NCBI GenBank assembly: GCA_020638795.1
Contig: JACKHW010000006.1
Location: forward strand, 124,001-188,000
Length of the DNA stretch: 64,000 nt
Origin: Planctomycetota bacterium
Lineage (GTDB): Bacteria; Planctomycetota; UBA1135; GCA-002748355
Reading direction: 5' to 3'
Under the pieces are notes generated by a model, which made no database searches, was not told the DNA's origin, and was given only the letters and a program-made list of their open reading frames with translations. Each line of letters starts with the position of its first letter. Position 1 is the stretch's first letter. Both the position numbers and the translations under genes were made by a program. Positions 33,671 to 42,173 of this stretch are shown one piece after another.

Positions 33671-34272
33671 CGCCTCTTGCCTCGTGATCTTCCACCGGGA
33701 GCGCTTCGCCCTTCGACGGCTTCACGCCCCGGGTCTTCGACGACGGCGCCTTCCGCGCTCACGTCCTCTGTTCTCGGCTTCGTCGTGAGCGGAACGTGGA
33801 CAGTGCCACGCGCTTTGGTCACGACACGGATTCCTGTGGTCTCGACGGCTTCGATGCGACCCAGCTCGATCCGGTCTCCCACGCCGACAATGCGGTCGTC
33901 GACGATGGCGCGTCGCATTGCAGGACCGACGAGCACGAGACTCACGGTCGGCAGATCGAGATCGACGGTCGCTGCTTCGCGTGCGGGCACGGCCGCCATC
34001 CGCGTCTCGAGATCGTGTGCAAACGGATCTTCGAGTCGCGTCTCGAGTCGAGCCGGAGCGAACGTCGGCGCGAGCGGAGCGCCACTCGGCGTGGCGCCGA
34101 TGCGGCCGTCCACTCCTGTAGCCGGAGCTTCAGCGACGATCCCGGGATCGACGGTCTCTTCTCCGACGAGCCCTGAAAGGCTTCGCACATGGTCGCGATT
34201 GATCCACACCGCACCGATCACGATCGCAGTCGCGAACCATGGTGACCGCAGGAGCTGTCGACGCCGCTTCAT
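33667..34272 (-). CDS. GspC/PilP-like inner-membrane secretion component
   Basis: 201 residues from the ATG at 34272, which overlaps the upstream stop as ATGA. One N-terminal membrane helix ('PWFATAIVIGAVWI'), a Pro/Ala-rich linker, then an HR-like beta domain ('VSLVLVGPAMRRAIVDDRI', 'VGVGDRIELGRIEAVETTG') close to those of GspC and PilP, which link the inner-membrane platform to the secretin N-domains. The C-terminal 40 residues are basic and Gly/Arg-rich. Its place directly before the secretin supports this role. Identification is by architecture and context, not by strong motifs. Confidence 0.7.
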   Translation of the reverse strand: MKRRRQLLRSPWFATAIVIGAVWINRDHVRSLSGLVGEETVDPGIVAEAPATGVDGRIGATPSGAPLAPTFAPARLETRLEDPFAHDLETRMAAVPAREAATVDLDLPTVSLVLVGPAMRRAIVDDRIVGVGDRIELGRIEAVETTGIRVVTKARGTVHVPLTTKPRTEDVSAEGAVVEDPGREAVEGRSAPGGRSRGKRR

Positions 34273-34820
34273 CGCGCCACCTCGACCGTTGGCATCGACC
34301 ATGCGTCGACCGTGCACTCGACACGAATCCGGTCCTCTGTCGGCTCGGCGAGCAGGCTGCGGATCCGCATGATCGGAGTTCCGAGTTCGATCTCGCCAAA
34401 GAACTTGACGATGTCATTCCACTCGCCCGAGAAGCGAAGCGTCCCCGCGAACCCGCGCAGTCCGACGGCAGGAACCGACCCTTCTCCCGCGGATTGGGTC
34501 TCGATCCGGACGTTGTCGATCCCAGCGTCCTTGGCACTGCAGTGAATGCGCTCGACGAAGTCCGCGAATGCGAGGCGCACAGGCAACTGACTTGCGCCGT
34601 CGCTCGTCGCGGCCGTATTGGGATCCACGGCACGCATCGCGAGTTGATCGATGCGCTGCACGAGGAGATTGCGCTGAGTCTCGAGTTGCGTGAGCTGGTT
34701 TTTCGACGGGATCCGAATCCAGGCAACGACTCCGATGATCAGACACAGCAACGATGCCGCAGGCACGATCGCCTTCGCCATTCGCTTGCGTCGACGGTAT
34801 GCGGTCGCTCTATCGCCCAT
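34269..34820 (-). CDS. GspM/PilO-like secretion component
   Basis: 183 residues from the ATG at 34820, overlapping the preceding gene by 11 nt. One membrane helix near residues 20-35 ('VPAASLLCLIIGVVAWI'), a coiled-coil segment ('QLTQLETQRNLLVQRIDQLA') and a ferredoxin-like periplasmic domain ('LRGFAGTLRFSGEWNDIVKF'). This is the classic PilO/GspM layout; the family forms the inner-membrane alignment complex with PilN/GspL. No catalytic function. Called from architecture and from its position between the GspL-like and GspC-like genes. Confidence 0.78.
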   Translation of the reverse strand: MGDRATAYRRRKRMAKAIVPAASLLCLIIGVVAWIRIPSKNQLTQLETQRNLLVQRIDQLAMRAVDPNTAATSDGASQLPVRLAFADFVERIHCSAKDAGIDNVRIETQSAGEGSVPAVGLRGFAGTLRFSGEWNDIVKFFGEIELGTPIMRIRSLLAEPTEDRIRVECTVDAWSMPTVEVAR

Positions 34821-36309
34821 GGGTCTCTCCAACCTCCGGCGTATCCATCGGCGCGTGGACGCTTGGTTGCGCGTTGCGACGGCGGGCGACGAGTTCGAAT
34901 GGGACACCCGCATCACCAGGTAGCGACTCGGACAGAGATCCGCCGAGTTCTCGCTCCACGAGGACGTCGTTCATCCGACGCGTGAATTCGCCGAAGGCCT
35001 GCATCGCCGATGCGCGGCTCGCCTCTCGAATGACACCCGCGATCGTCGCTCCTCCATCTGCATCGACGACGAGGCGGGTCAAGCGCACACGATCGGGTCG
35101 CTCGATGGAGAGGGACGCGAAAAGGTGCGACACCGAATAACGATCGCGGTCGATCGCGGCAATCGCTTCGACCCTGCGGTCTTCGAACGACGTGCCGAAC
35201 GTGCGACCGGTCATTGCACCTTCGCGCTGCTCGAGATCCGCTATCTCGGCTCGCAGACGGACGCCAGTCGTTCGATCAAGCGCGGAGTCTTCGGTCGAGG
35301 ATTCGACGAGGAACGCACTGCCGGCCAAGAGCGCGGCCATCGACGACATCTCGAGGACGGACTTCGCCAGGCGCTCGGCTACAGTGGGAATCGACGGTTC
35401 ACACAACCAACAAACGGTCGTTGGAACCCGCTTGCTCGAAATCAACGCAGCAGGGACGAGCCACGCGCGAGGAGGGACGATATCCGCGGCGACGGCTGCG
35501 AGTTCGGCTCGCGACGCGAGGTCACAAGGGAGCCCGAAGGCATCGGACCACGTATCGGCATCGAACTCGTCCTGCACCAGACTGCCCGTGATCTCGATCG
35601 AAGTTGGCGGCTCCTCGTCATGTTCTGCGAGGAACTCGAGAGAGCGTGTCACTTCCATCGCGAGCGGCAGAAGCGCCTCGGCACCGAACCCACGTGGATC
35701 CCGTGCGAACGGTAGCTTTAATCTCCGAGACGTCAGAACCCGTCCACGACGGCAGAGCACGAACATCGCGTGGTCGCTCCGAATGTCGAGTACGGCCGTG
35801 CGCTCTTCGCTCGTCGATCGCCGCGCCGCGTGTGCGATCACCGATTCGAGCGAAGCGATCCAGAGCCGTCGCGGCGACAGACACGATACCGCCCCCTGGA
35901 TCATGTCTACGAGAGAGCGCGGAGCGGCGTCGAAAACGATCGCACGCTGTGATGCGTCGCGTTCCGCTTCTTGCCAACCGACCGCGAGCTTGGTGTCCTC
36001 GTCCCAGAGTCCGAGTTCACGTGCCGCGATCAAGACTTCGCGCTCTCGTTGACCGCGCTTTGGATGCTTGGGCAGTAGCACGGTCCCGTGAACCAGCCTG
36101 CGGTCACTGATGAGCACGATTCCGTCCGCACCAATCAGATCGAAGCCTGCTGCAGCTTCGCGAAGCTTCGACCGCAGCAACATCGGTTGGTCGTTGTCGA
36201 GCGAGAAGTTCGCGGCATGCACGATCTTCGCATGGCGACCACGACCCGAACCGACACTGAAGCGCAAGACATCTCGGTCGACTTCGGCGATCCAAGTAAG
36301 AGCTTTCAT
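34810..36309 (-). CDS. GspL-like (PilM+PilN fused) inner-membrane platform protein
   Basis: 499 residues from the ATG at 36309. The first 330 look like the cytoplasmic actin-like fold of PilM/GspL ('WIAEVDRDVLRFSVGSGRG' at the start, 'AVLDIRSDHAMFVLCRRGRV' mid-way). A membrane helix near 335-355 ('SSMAALLAGSAFLVE') is followed by a coiled coil and a PilN-like periplasmic domain ('LTRLVVDADGGATIAGVIRE'). So one polypeptide joins what type IV pilus systems split into PilM and PilN, as GspL does. The cytoplasmic part would bind the GspE ATPase encoded at 38776. Part of the operon; overlaps the next gene by 11 nt. Confidence 0.78.
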   Translation of the reverse strand: MKALTWIAEVDRDVLRFSVGSGRGRHAKIVHAANFSLDNDQPMLLRSKLREAAAGFDLIGADGIVLISDRRLVHGTVLLPKHPKRGQREREVLIAARELGLWDEDTKLAVGWQEAERDASQRAIVFDAAPRSLVDMIQGAVSCLSPRRLWIASLESVIAHAARRSTSEERTAVLDIRSDHAMFVLCRRGRVLTSRRLKLPFARDPRGFGAEALLPLAMEVTRSLEFLAEHDEEPPTSIEITGSLVQDEFDADTWSDAFGLPCDLASRAELAAVAADIVPPRAWLVPAALISSKRVPTTVCWLCEPSIPTVAERLAKSVLEMSSMAALLAGSAFLVESSTEDSALDRTTGVRLRAEIADLEQREGAMTGRTFGTSFEDRRVEAIAAIDRDRYSVSHLFASLSIERPDRVRLTRLVVDADGGATIAGVIREASRASAMQAFGEFTRRMNDVLVERELGGSLSESLPGDAGVPFELVARRRNAQPSVHAPMDTPEVGETHGR

Positions 36310-36316
36310 CCGATCC

Positions 36317-36952
36317 TCACGTCCCCAGATCGTCCGCTGTCGAGAAGACCCGGTCCGCACCCGCACTCGTCACGACACGTGTCGAAGCATCGATGGAAAA
36401 CGCAGTGCCATAACCATCGGTTGCGTACGTCGCTCCGAGTCCCATGGCCGGGCGATCCGTGCTCCACGACCCGGTGAGCGTGCCGCCATCGGCGACGAAT
36501 CGAGCGAGCGACGCGCTGATGATCGCGAGGCGTTCTCGCGTCTTCCGATCGCCGGGAACACGCCCCTCGACGGTCAAGGACAACGCTTCGGATGCAGCAC
36601 CGGAGTTGATCCCATCCTCACCGACGCTCCATACGTGGCATCGATCGGGATTCGATTCGAGACCGAACCGGTAGTACGCACCGCCCCACTCGTCACGGAT
36701 CGTGTCATCTCCGATGCCGCCAAGCAGGTATGGGCCGTAGAAGCCGATCGCGTCGATCGCTGACGGAAACGAAGCACGGTCGTAGTAGTACGCGTCGAGC
36801 GCGATTTCGATCGCAGCGAGTTCGTCGCCTGCGCGATCGTAATGCTCGGACCGCTGCGTCGCCGTCGCGAGTGGCGCAATGGTGCCCGCCATCAGCGCGA
36901 TCACGAAGAGCACGATGATCAGTTCGATGAGCGTGAATCCTCGTTGATTCAT
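36317..36952 (-). CDS. Pseudopilin (type II secretion/type IV pilin-like)
   Basis: 211 residues. The leader MNQRG is followed by FTLIELIIVLFVIALMAG, the canonical prepilin peptidase site (cleavage after Gly, then Phe, with Glu at +5) and a membrane/assembly helix. The soluble part carries 'AIDAIGFYGPYLLGG', 'WGGAYYRFGLE' and an EDGINSG-like loop, similar to GspG/GspH-type pseudopilins. It lies 1 nt after the gspF stop and 7 nt before the GspL-like start. No prepilin peptidase gene is in the window, so processing depends on one elsewhere. Longer than a minimal GspG (about 145). Confidence 0.88.
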   Translation of the reverse strand: MNQRGFTLIELIIVLFVIALMAGTIAPLATATQRSEHYDRAGDELAAIEIALDAYYYDRASFPSAIDAIGFYGPYLLGGIGDDTIRDEWGGAYYRFGLESNPDRCHVWSVGEDGINSGAASEALSLTVEGRVPGDRKTRERLAIISASLARFVADGGTLTGSWSTDRPAMGLGATYATDGYGTAFSIDASTRVVTSAGADRVFSTADDLGT

Positions 36953-36953
36953 G

Positions 36954-38069
36954 TCACCGTCCTGCCTGCTGCATGACTTGATACAAGGTCGACAGGATCG
37001 CGACTGCGACGGCTCCGACCACGAGTCCGAGGACGACCGTCGTGATCGGCTCGAGTGATTGCACGAAGCGATCGACACGCTCCTTGGCGACTTCGTCGTA
37101 GTGGTCTGCGAGCCGTGTGAGGATGTCGGTCAGCTTGCCTGCCTCTTCGCCGACCGCGAGAAGACTGCACATGTCCTTCGGAAAGCGGCTATCGGCCGCG
37201 AAAGCGCCCGACACGGACTCGCCTTGCAACAGCGACTCGTGAACCGATTCGAGTGCGTGGTTGAAGTCACTCGTCGCACACGCACCGCGAGCGATCTCGA
37301 TTGCGTCGACGATCGGGATACCGGACGCGCTGGAGATCGAAAGGTTGCGCATGAGCCTCGTCGATTCGACCGCCTCGATGACTCCCGACGTCAGCGGTAG
37401 TCGTGCAGCGAGACTTCCGAGAGCTCGTCGCGACGAATCGCTCTGGTACAGGATCACGAGTGCGACGACACCGCCGACGGCAGCCAGGCCGATCCATTGC
37501 ACGTTGTCTCGCAGCACTTCGCTGGTCGCGATGAGGATCTTGGTGACTGCAGGCAGCGAATCACCGAGTCGCTCGAAGAGCGGCTTGAATCGTGGCACGA
37601 GCCACGTCAGCACGAAGATGATCAGTCCACTCGCGGCGACAGTGACGATCGACGGATAGACCAGTGCTCGCCGCACGGTCTTCCTAACGCCACGAACCCA
37701 TGCGAGATAGCTGGCGAGTTCGCCGAGGATCGCATCGAGCTTTCCCGATCGCTCGCCCGCACGAACGAGCCCGCGGTAGATCTCGGGGAACGCGCGGGGC
37801 CACCGTTCGAGACCTTCGGAGAACGAAGCACCGGATTGGATCTGACCCGCGACGTCCACGACGATCTCGTCGATGCGTCCGCCGTCATCGCGTTGTTGCG
37901 ATTCGAGGGCTCGCAGGAGCGGTACGCCTGCCTCGAGCTGCAGCCGGAGATTGCGCGTGAAGGTCTCCAATTCGTCGATGCGCAGTCGCTCATCGCGAGT
38001 TGCCACGACGCTGACATCCGGGACCGAAGCCTCTGGCGTCGTCGCCCGCTCGAGAAGTACGGGGCTCAC
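36954..38069 (-). CDS. gspF: Type II secretion inner-membrane protein GspF/PilC-like
   Basis: 371 residues from a GTG at 38069, which overlaps the previous stop (GTGA). Two T2SSF domains: 'FTRNLRLQLEAGVPLLRALE' opens the first and 'TRLMRNLSISSASGIPIVDA' the second; membrane helices lie at about 150-172 ('VTVAASGLIIFVLTWLVP'), 200-220 and near the C-terminus. GspF is the platform core that couples the GspE ATPase to pseudopilus assembly. It sits between two pseudopilin genes. Confidence 0.92.
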   Translation of the reverse strand: MSPVLLERATTPEASVPDVSVVATRDERLRIDELETFTRNLRLQLEAGVPLLRALESQQRDDGGRIDEIVVDVAGQIQSGASFSEGLERWPRAFPEIYRGLVRAGERSGKLDAILGELASYLAWVRGVRKTVRRALVYPSIVTVAASGLIIFVLTWLVPRFKPLFERLGDSLPAVTKILIATSEVLRDNVQWIGLAAVGGVVALVILYQSDSSRRALGSLAARLPLTSGVIEAVESTRLMRNLSISSASGIPIVDAIEIARGACATSDFNHALESVHESLLQGESVSGAFAADSRFPKDMCSLLAVGEEAGKLTDILTRLADHYDEVAKERVDRFVQSLEPITTVVLGLVVGAVAVAILSTLYQVMQQAGR

Positions 38070-38704
38070 GTGCGCCTCCACACGAGCAGTCCGACGTCGC
38101 CTGTCGCGATGACTCCGGTCGAAGCGGCACTCGTCGTGAGCTGGATCGGAGTCGAGATCTCGCCGTCGTGTCCCGCACTCAGCACGACGAGATGGACAGG
38201 ATCCGAGCCCGCTGGCGACGCGTGTCCAGCACCGACGAGCACGACATAGGGCCGGCCCCACGGATCGAGCGGCGTCGCATCGACGAACGGACCGCGCCAA
38301 CCCCGTGACTTGGACGAAGGGTACTTCGCTGCGCTCGACCCTCCAGGCGTGTTGCGCACGAGGTGGTTCGACAAGAGATCGGACCGACCCGAGACACGCG
38401 ACCACCAGTCCGTCGAGGAGGTCCAGGGATTACTCGTGGGAATCGCGGTTCCCGTCACGAGCACATCGATTCCATCCGCATTGCCGGTCCCGTCGCGACA
38501 CGGCCACACACCGTTTGCATGCCAGAAGTCACGTACCGCAGCGCCCAAGACCGTGACGTCACGCTCGGCGCGCTCGATCCGAGCGGCTTCGATCCGCGCT
38601 TTGACCGTAGGTACGACGATCCCCGCGAGCAGAATTACGACCGCGAAGGCCGCAACCATCTCTACGAGCGTCATGCCGCTACTGTTCGGACTACGGGGAA
38701 CCAT
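38066..38704 (-). CDS. Pseudopilin, first gene of the secretion operon
   Basis: 212 residues. The leader of about ten residues ends in Gly before MTLVEMVAAFAVVILLAGI, a prepilin peptidase site with Met at +1 and Glu at +5. The body has 'LGAAVRDFWHANGVWPC', a Trp-rich middle and 'WRGPFVDATPLDPWGRPYVV', the last being the hallmark GspG region (PLDPWG-x-PY). The ATG at 38704 faces the divergent gspE. It is probably the operon's promoter-proximal gene, with 71 nt or more of shared regulatory space. Confidence 0.87.
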   Translation of the reverse strand: MVPRSPNSSGMTLVEMVAAFAVVILLAGIVVPTVKARIEAARIERAERDVTVLGAAVRDFWHANGVWPCRDGTGNADGIDVLVTGTAIPTSNPWTSSTDWWSRVSGRSDLLSNHLVRNTPGGSSAAKYPSSKSRGWRGPFVDATPLDPWGRPYVVLVGAGHASPAGSDPVHLVVLSAGHDGEISTPIQLTTSAASTGVIATGDVGLLVWRRT

Positions 38705-38775
38705 CGCTGCGGAACTCCAGCGCTGCGAAGGGGTGAGGATATCCGTGAGAGGATCGACAGGACTCCGACTGCGAC

Positions 38776-40506
38776 TTGAGAGATGGCTCGTGCACGTGTG
38801 GTGATCGTGCCGATGAACTCTCCGTGGAGACGAAGTGCCGAAGTGTCGTTGCCGCCATTGCCGAACACGCGAGTGCCCCCGAGGCGCAGATCGTTCGATT
38901 GCTCGAAGAATCGCATGGCGACGAACGAGTCCTGCTCCAGAGAATCACGACGCTTGGGCTCCTGAGCGAAGTCGAAGCGTGGCGAATCTGGGCACGCGCC
39001 CTGGGTCTCGGTTTCGAGAACCCCGACGTCTTCGACATCGAGCCTGCGGTGCTTGCGATCCTCCCCGAGGACGTCGTGCGTCGTCACCGTTGCATCGCGA
39101 TCCGCGAATCGGAAGACGGCATCGTCGTCGCCATGGAGGACCCGCTGGATCTGATCGCGCTCGATACGATCCAGGAGGTGCTCGGAGGACCCGCGATTCC
39201 CGTCGTCTGTCCGCCCGAGACCCTGCGCGGCGGCATCGAGCACCGCCTCCATGCGGGCAAGGGCCTGGAAGGACTTCTCGCCTCGCTCGACCTCGCCAAC
39301 CTCGAAAACTCCGCGTTCGCGACGCCGCAGCGCTTGCAAGAGATTGCCGGCGAGGACGCCATCGTCGAACTCGTCGATCACTTGATCACGCAGGCATTGC
39401 GCCGCAAGGCGAGCGACGTGCATGTCGAACCCGCGACCAACGTCACGCGCGTTCGTGTGCGCGTCGATGGACGCCTCGAGACCGCACAGAGGCTCCCGAA
39501 GCCGCTGCACCCCGCGATCGTCTCACGCATCAAAGTGCTCGCGGAGATGGACATCGCAGAACGACGGCGCCCACAAGACGGGCGCTTTCGCCGCGACATG
39601 CGTTCGGGCGGCCAGGTCGAGTTCCGCGTGTCGACCTTACCCGGCGTTCAAGGCGAAAAGGTCGTCCTCCGCATCCTCGATCGACGCAACGTCGATCTCA
39701 CGCTAGACCGTTTGGGGCTCTCAGCGGCGCACTGCGCGACGCTACGCAAGAAGTCACAAGAACCCAACGGCATGATCCTCGTCACGGGGCCGACCGGAAG
39801 CGGCAAGACGACGACGCTCTACGGACTGCTGTCCCACCTCAACAGCGAAGATCGCAATCTCTTGACAGTCGAGGACCCCGTCGAGTACGAACTCGCGGGT
39901 ACGACGCAGGTCCAGGTTTCCAACAAAGCGCAACGTGGATTCGCGACTGCGCTTCGTTCGATCCTGCGTCAAGACCCCGACGTCATCATGGTGGGCGAGA
40001 TTCGCGACCAGGAGACGGCCGAAATCGCCGTGCATGCGGCGCTCACGGGGCACATGGTTCTCTCGACTCTGCATACCAACAGCGCGATCGGTACGGTCAC
40101 ACGCCTGATCGACATGGGCATCGCCCAATACCTGCTCGCACCCAGTCTCCGAGCAATCGTTGCTCAGCGGTTGGTGCGACGCCTGTGCCCCGAGTGCTCC
40201 GTGGCTGCAGATCCGAGCGATGCCATGCTGCGAGCACTGCACTGCAACCTCGACCCTTCGACGTTCAAGGCCGCGCGTGGCTGCCGCAATTGTCGCGAAC
40301 GCGGCTTCGTCGGCCGCATCGCCATTCACGAAATGCTCGTCTGGAACGACGAACTCGCGCGAGCTCTTTCGAGTAGCGCTAGCGAAGTCGGACTCTGCGA
40401 GATCGCGCACGCCTCCGGATTCGAGCCCATGCTGCACGATGGACTCCAGAAGGCGAGCGAGGGACTGACGACACTCGAGGAAGTCGCGAGCGCCGTGCGC
40501 GCCTGA
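38776..40506 (+). CDS. gspE: Type II secretion/type IV pilus assembly ATPase GspE/PilB-like
   Basis: 576 residues from a TTG at 38776; a GTG at 38824 would give 560 and is equally possible. An N-terminal GspE domain (about 20-150) precedes the ATPase core: Walker A GPTGSGKTTTLYGL, the Asp box 'VEDPVEYELAGTTQVQV', Walker B 'QDPDVIMVGEIRDQETAEIA' and the His box 'GHMVLSTLHTNSA'. A zinc-binding tetracysteine follows (CPEC and CRNC about 30 residues apart), typical of GspE and PilB. The enzyme powers pseudopilus assembly from the cytoplasm. Divergent from the seven-gene secretion operon and convergent with a further pseudopilin gene. Confidence 0.94.
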   Translation: MRDGSCTCGDRADELSVETKCRSVVAAIAEHASAPEAQIVRLLEESHGDERVLLQRITTLGLLSEVEAWRIWARALGLGFENPDVFDIEPAVLAILPEDVVRRHRCIAIRESEDGIVVAMEDPLDLIALDTIQEVLGGPAIPVVCPPETLRGGIEHRLHAGKGLEGLLASLDLANLENSAFATPQRLQEIAGEDAIVELVDHLITQALRRKASDVHVEPATNVTRVRVRVDGRLETAQRLPKPLHPAIVSRIKVLAEMDIAERRRPQDGRFRRDMRSGGQVEFRVSTLPGVQGEKVVLRILDRRNVDLTLDRLGLSAAHCATLRKKSQEPNGMILVTGPTGSGKTTTLYGLLSHLNSEDRNLLTVEDPVEYELAGTTQVQVSNKAQRGFATALRSILRQDPDVIMVGEIRDQETAEIAVHAALTGHMVLSTLHTNSAIGTVTRLIDMGIAQYLLAPSLRAIVAQRLVRRLCPECSVAADPSDAMLRALHCNLDPSTFKAARGCRNCRERGFVGRIAIHEMLVWNDELARALSSSASEVGLCEIAHASGFEPMLHDGLQKASEGLTTLEEVASAVRA

Positions 40507-40526
40507 CTTCTCGACCTCGACTCTTT

Positions 40527-40554
40527 GTTCGCGCGATCGCGCGATCAAGCGAAC
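40527..40554. terminator. Candidate bidirectional terminator hairpin between convergent genes
   Basis: GTTCGC (40527-40532) pairs with GCGAAC (40549-40554) around a self-complementary GCGATCGC-type centre. It lies between the stops of gspE (plus) and the pseudopilin (minus). T-rich sequence (CTCTTTG) precedes it, which reads as an A-rich run after the hairpin on the minus strand, not a T-tract. Weak evidence. Confidence 0.35.
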
Positions 40555-40567
40555 GGCGGCCGTGCGA

Positions 40568-41149
40568 CTACGTGTCGACCAGGAAGACGAACAGACTTCG
40601 TGAAGCCGCGTCGTATTCGACCTGACCGGTCGCCATCCAATCGCCAGGGATGCTGCGATCGAGCGACTCGTCGACGATCTGCGCGACATTCTGTGGCACG
40701 CTGCCAAAGCGCACGAAGTTGCCCGATCCCGTCGCCGTGTCGGTTCCGCCACCGACGAGATCGAAGCCACCGGGATTCGGTGAACCACTCGTGAACGTGT
40801 TGTAGACGTGCACGTACGTGCCGAACGGGTTGTCCGAGTAGGACAACGGATGATCGATATACGGCCCGCGCCAACCGGCAGTCGTCTGCGTCATCGACAG
40901 ATTTCGCACGTTCGCGGTCGTGTAGTTCGGACCCGAGTACTCGCGCGCGGTGATCCCCGTGTCCGCGAAGTGTCGCGAGCACGCTTTCTTGAGCGTATCG
41001 ACGACCGCGAGGATCTTGGCCGATTGGCCCTGTGTCGACACACCGGAGACCATCGGAACCACGACACCCGCCAGTAGCGTGATCAGTGCCAGCACGACGA
41101 TGATTTCGATCAGCGTGAAACCGCTGGCACGGGTCTCCCTTTGCAACAC
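40568..41149 (-). CDS. GspG-like pseudopilin
   Basis: 193 residues from a GTG at 41149, chosen because AAGGAG lies about 7 nt upstream; an upstream GTG at 41179 would place that site inside the gene. The leader MLQRETRASG is followed by FTLIEIIVVLALITLLAG, with the prepilin cleavage Gly and Glu at +5. Later 'AGWRGPYIDHPLSYSDNPFG' matches the GspG region (W-RGPY-I---P-----PFG). It is the third pseudopilin of the window and lies apart from the main operon, convergent with gspE; it could be the major pseudopilin. Confidence 0.87.
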   Translation of the reverse strand: MLQRETRASGFTLIEIIVVLALITLLAGVVVPMVSGVSTQGQSAKILAVVDTLKKACSRHFADTGITAREYSGPNYTTANVRNLSMTQTTAGWRGPYIDHPLSYSDNPFGTYVHVYNTFTSGSPNPGGFDLVGGGTDTATGSGNFVRFGSVPQNVAQIVDESLDRSIPGDWMATGQVEYDAASRSLFVFLVDT

Positions 41150-41394
41150 GACGGAACTCCTTGACCTAGCTAGAACCACTGAATCGGACTTCGACGCTCA
41201 CGACGCGGTGCCTGAAGGGAAATCACGGGTGCGTCGCGACGTGCGGTGGTACCGAGTCGACCACCTGCGGTCGAGGCGCGCAGCTACCGGAAAGCCGACG
41301 TGAATTCCGACCGCCAGCACGCTTCGGAGATCCCGGACGGGCTGCTATGGTCGTCGCGCGAATTCCAGCCATTTCAACCTGACTCGAGGCGACT

Positions 41395-42144
41395 ATGGAG
41401 ATCCTCGTTTTCGTCAAACGCGTCCCTGCAACCGACAGCAAGATCAAAGTCGGTAGCGACGGCAAACAGATCGACCCTACCGGTGTCGAATTCGTCCTCA
41501 ATCCCAACGACGAGTTCGCTGTCGAGGAGGCATTGAAGACGAAGGAGAAGTTCGGCGGCACGGTCACGGTCCTGAGTGTCGGGAGTTCCGACGCTCAGAA
41601 GGAGCTGCGCACTTGCCTCGCGATGGGAGCCGACAAGGCCATCCTGCTCGAAGCCGATACCTCGACCGCCGACGCATCGGCGATCGCGCAAGTACTCGCG
41701 GGCAAGACCAAGGAGCTCGGTGCGCAGGTCGTCTTCTGTGGAAAGCAGGCTGTCGACGGTGACGATGCCCAAGTCGGACCACGCGTCGCGACTCGCCTCG
41801 CTTGGGCCTGTGCAACAGATGTGAACGCGCTCGAACTCGAGGGGGATGCGTTCGTCGCAACCCGAGACATCGAAGGCGGCAAGGAGAAGATCGAGGGCAA
41901 GCTCCCGGCGATCTTCACGTGCCAGAAGGGCCTCAACGAACCGCGCTATCCCAACCTCAAGGGCATCATGGCGGCCAAGAAGAAGCCGCTCGAACAAGTC
42001 GCGGCAACGCTCCAAGCGTCTGCGCTCACGACGGCCGCGGTGACCCCGCCCCCCGAACGACCTGCACCGGCGATTCTCGGTGAAGGCGCCGACGCGGTGA
42101 GCGTGCTCATCGACAAGTTGAAGAACGAAGCCAAAGTCATCTGA
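41395..42144 (+). CDS. etfB: Electron transfer flavoprotein beta subunit
   Basis: 249 residues, normal for EtfB. The start 'MEILVFVKRVPATDSKIKVG' is typical, and 'FVLNPNDEFAVEEALKTKE' and 'MGADKAILLEAD' are family signatures. 'GKQAVDGDDAQVGPRVATRL' and 'PRYPNLKGIMAAKKKPL' close to the end are the conserved EtfB loops contacting AMP and the dehydrogenase. With EtfA it accepts electrons from acyl-CoA dehydrogenases and passes them to ETF:quinone oxidoreductase. 29 nt upstream of etfA, with a shared operon. Confidence 0.96.
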   Translation: MEILVFVKRVPATDSKIKVGSDGKQIDPTGVEFVLNPNDEFAVEEALKTKEKFGGTVTVLSVGSSDAQKELRTCLAMGADKAILLEADTSTADASAIAQVLAGKTKELGAQVVFCGKQAVDGDDAQVGPRVATRLAWACATDVNALELEGDAFVATRDIEGGKEKIEGKLPAIFTCQKGLNEPRYPNLKGIMAAKKKPLEQVAATLQASALTTAAVTPPPERPAPAILGEGADAVSVLIDKLKNEAKVI

Positions 42145-42173
42145 GAGCGAACGAGAAAGAAGGAGATCCAAAA

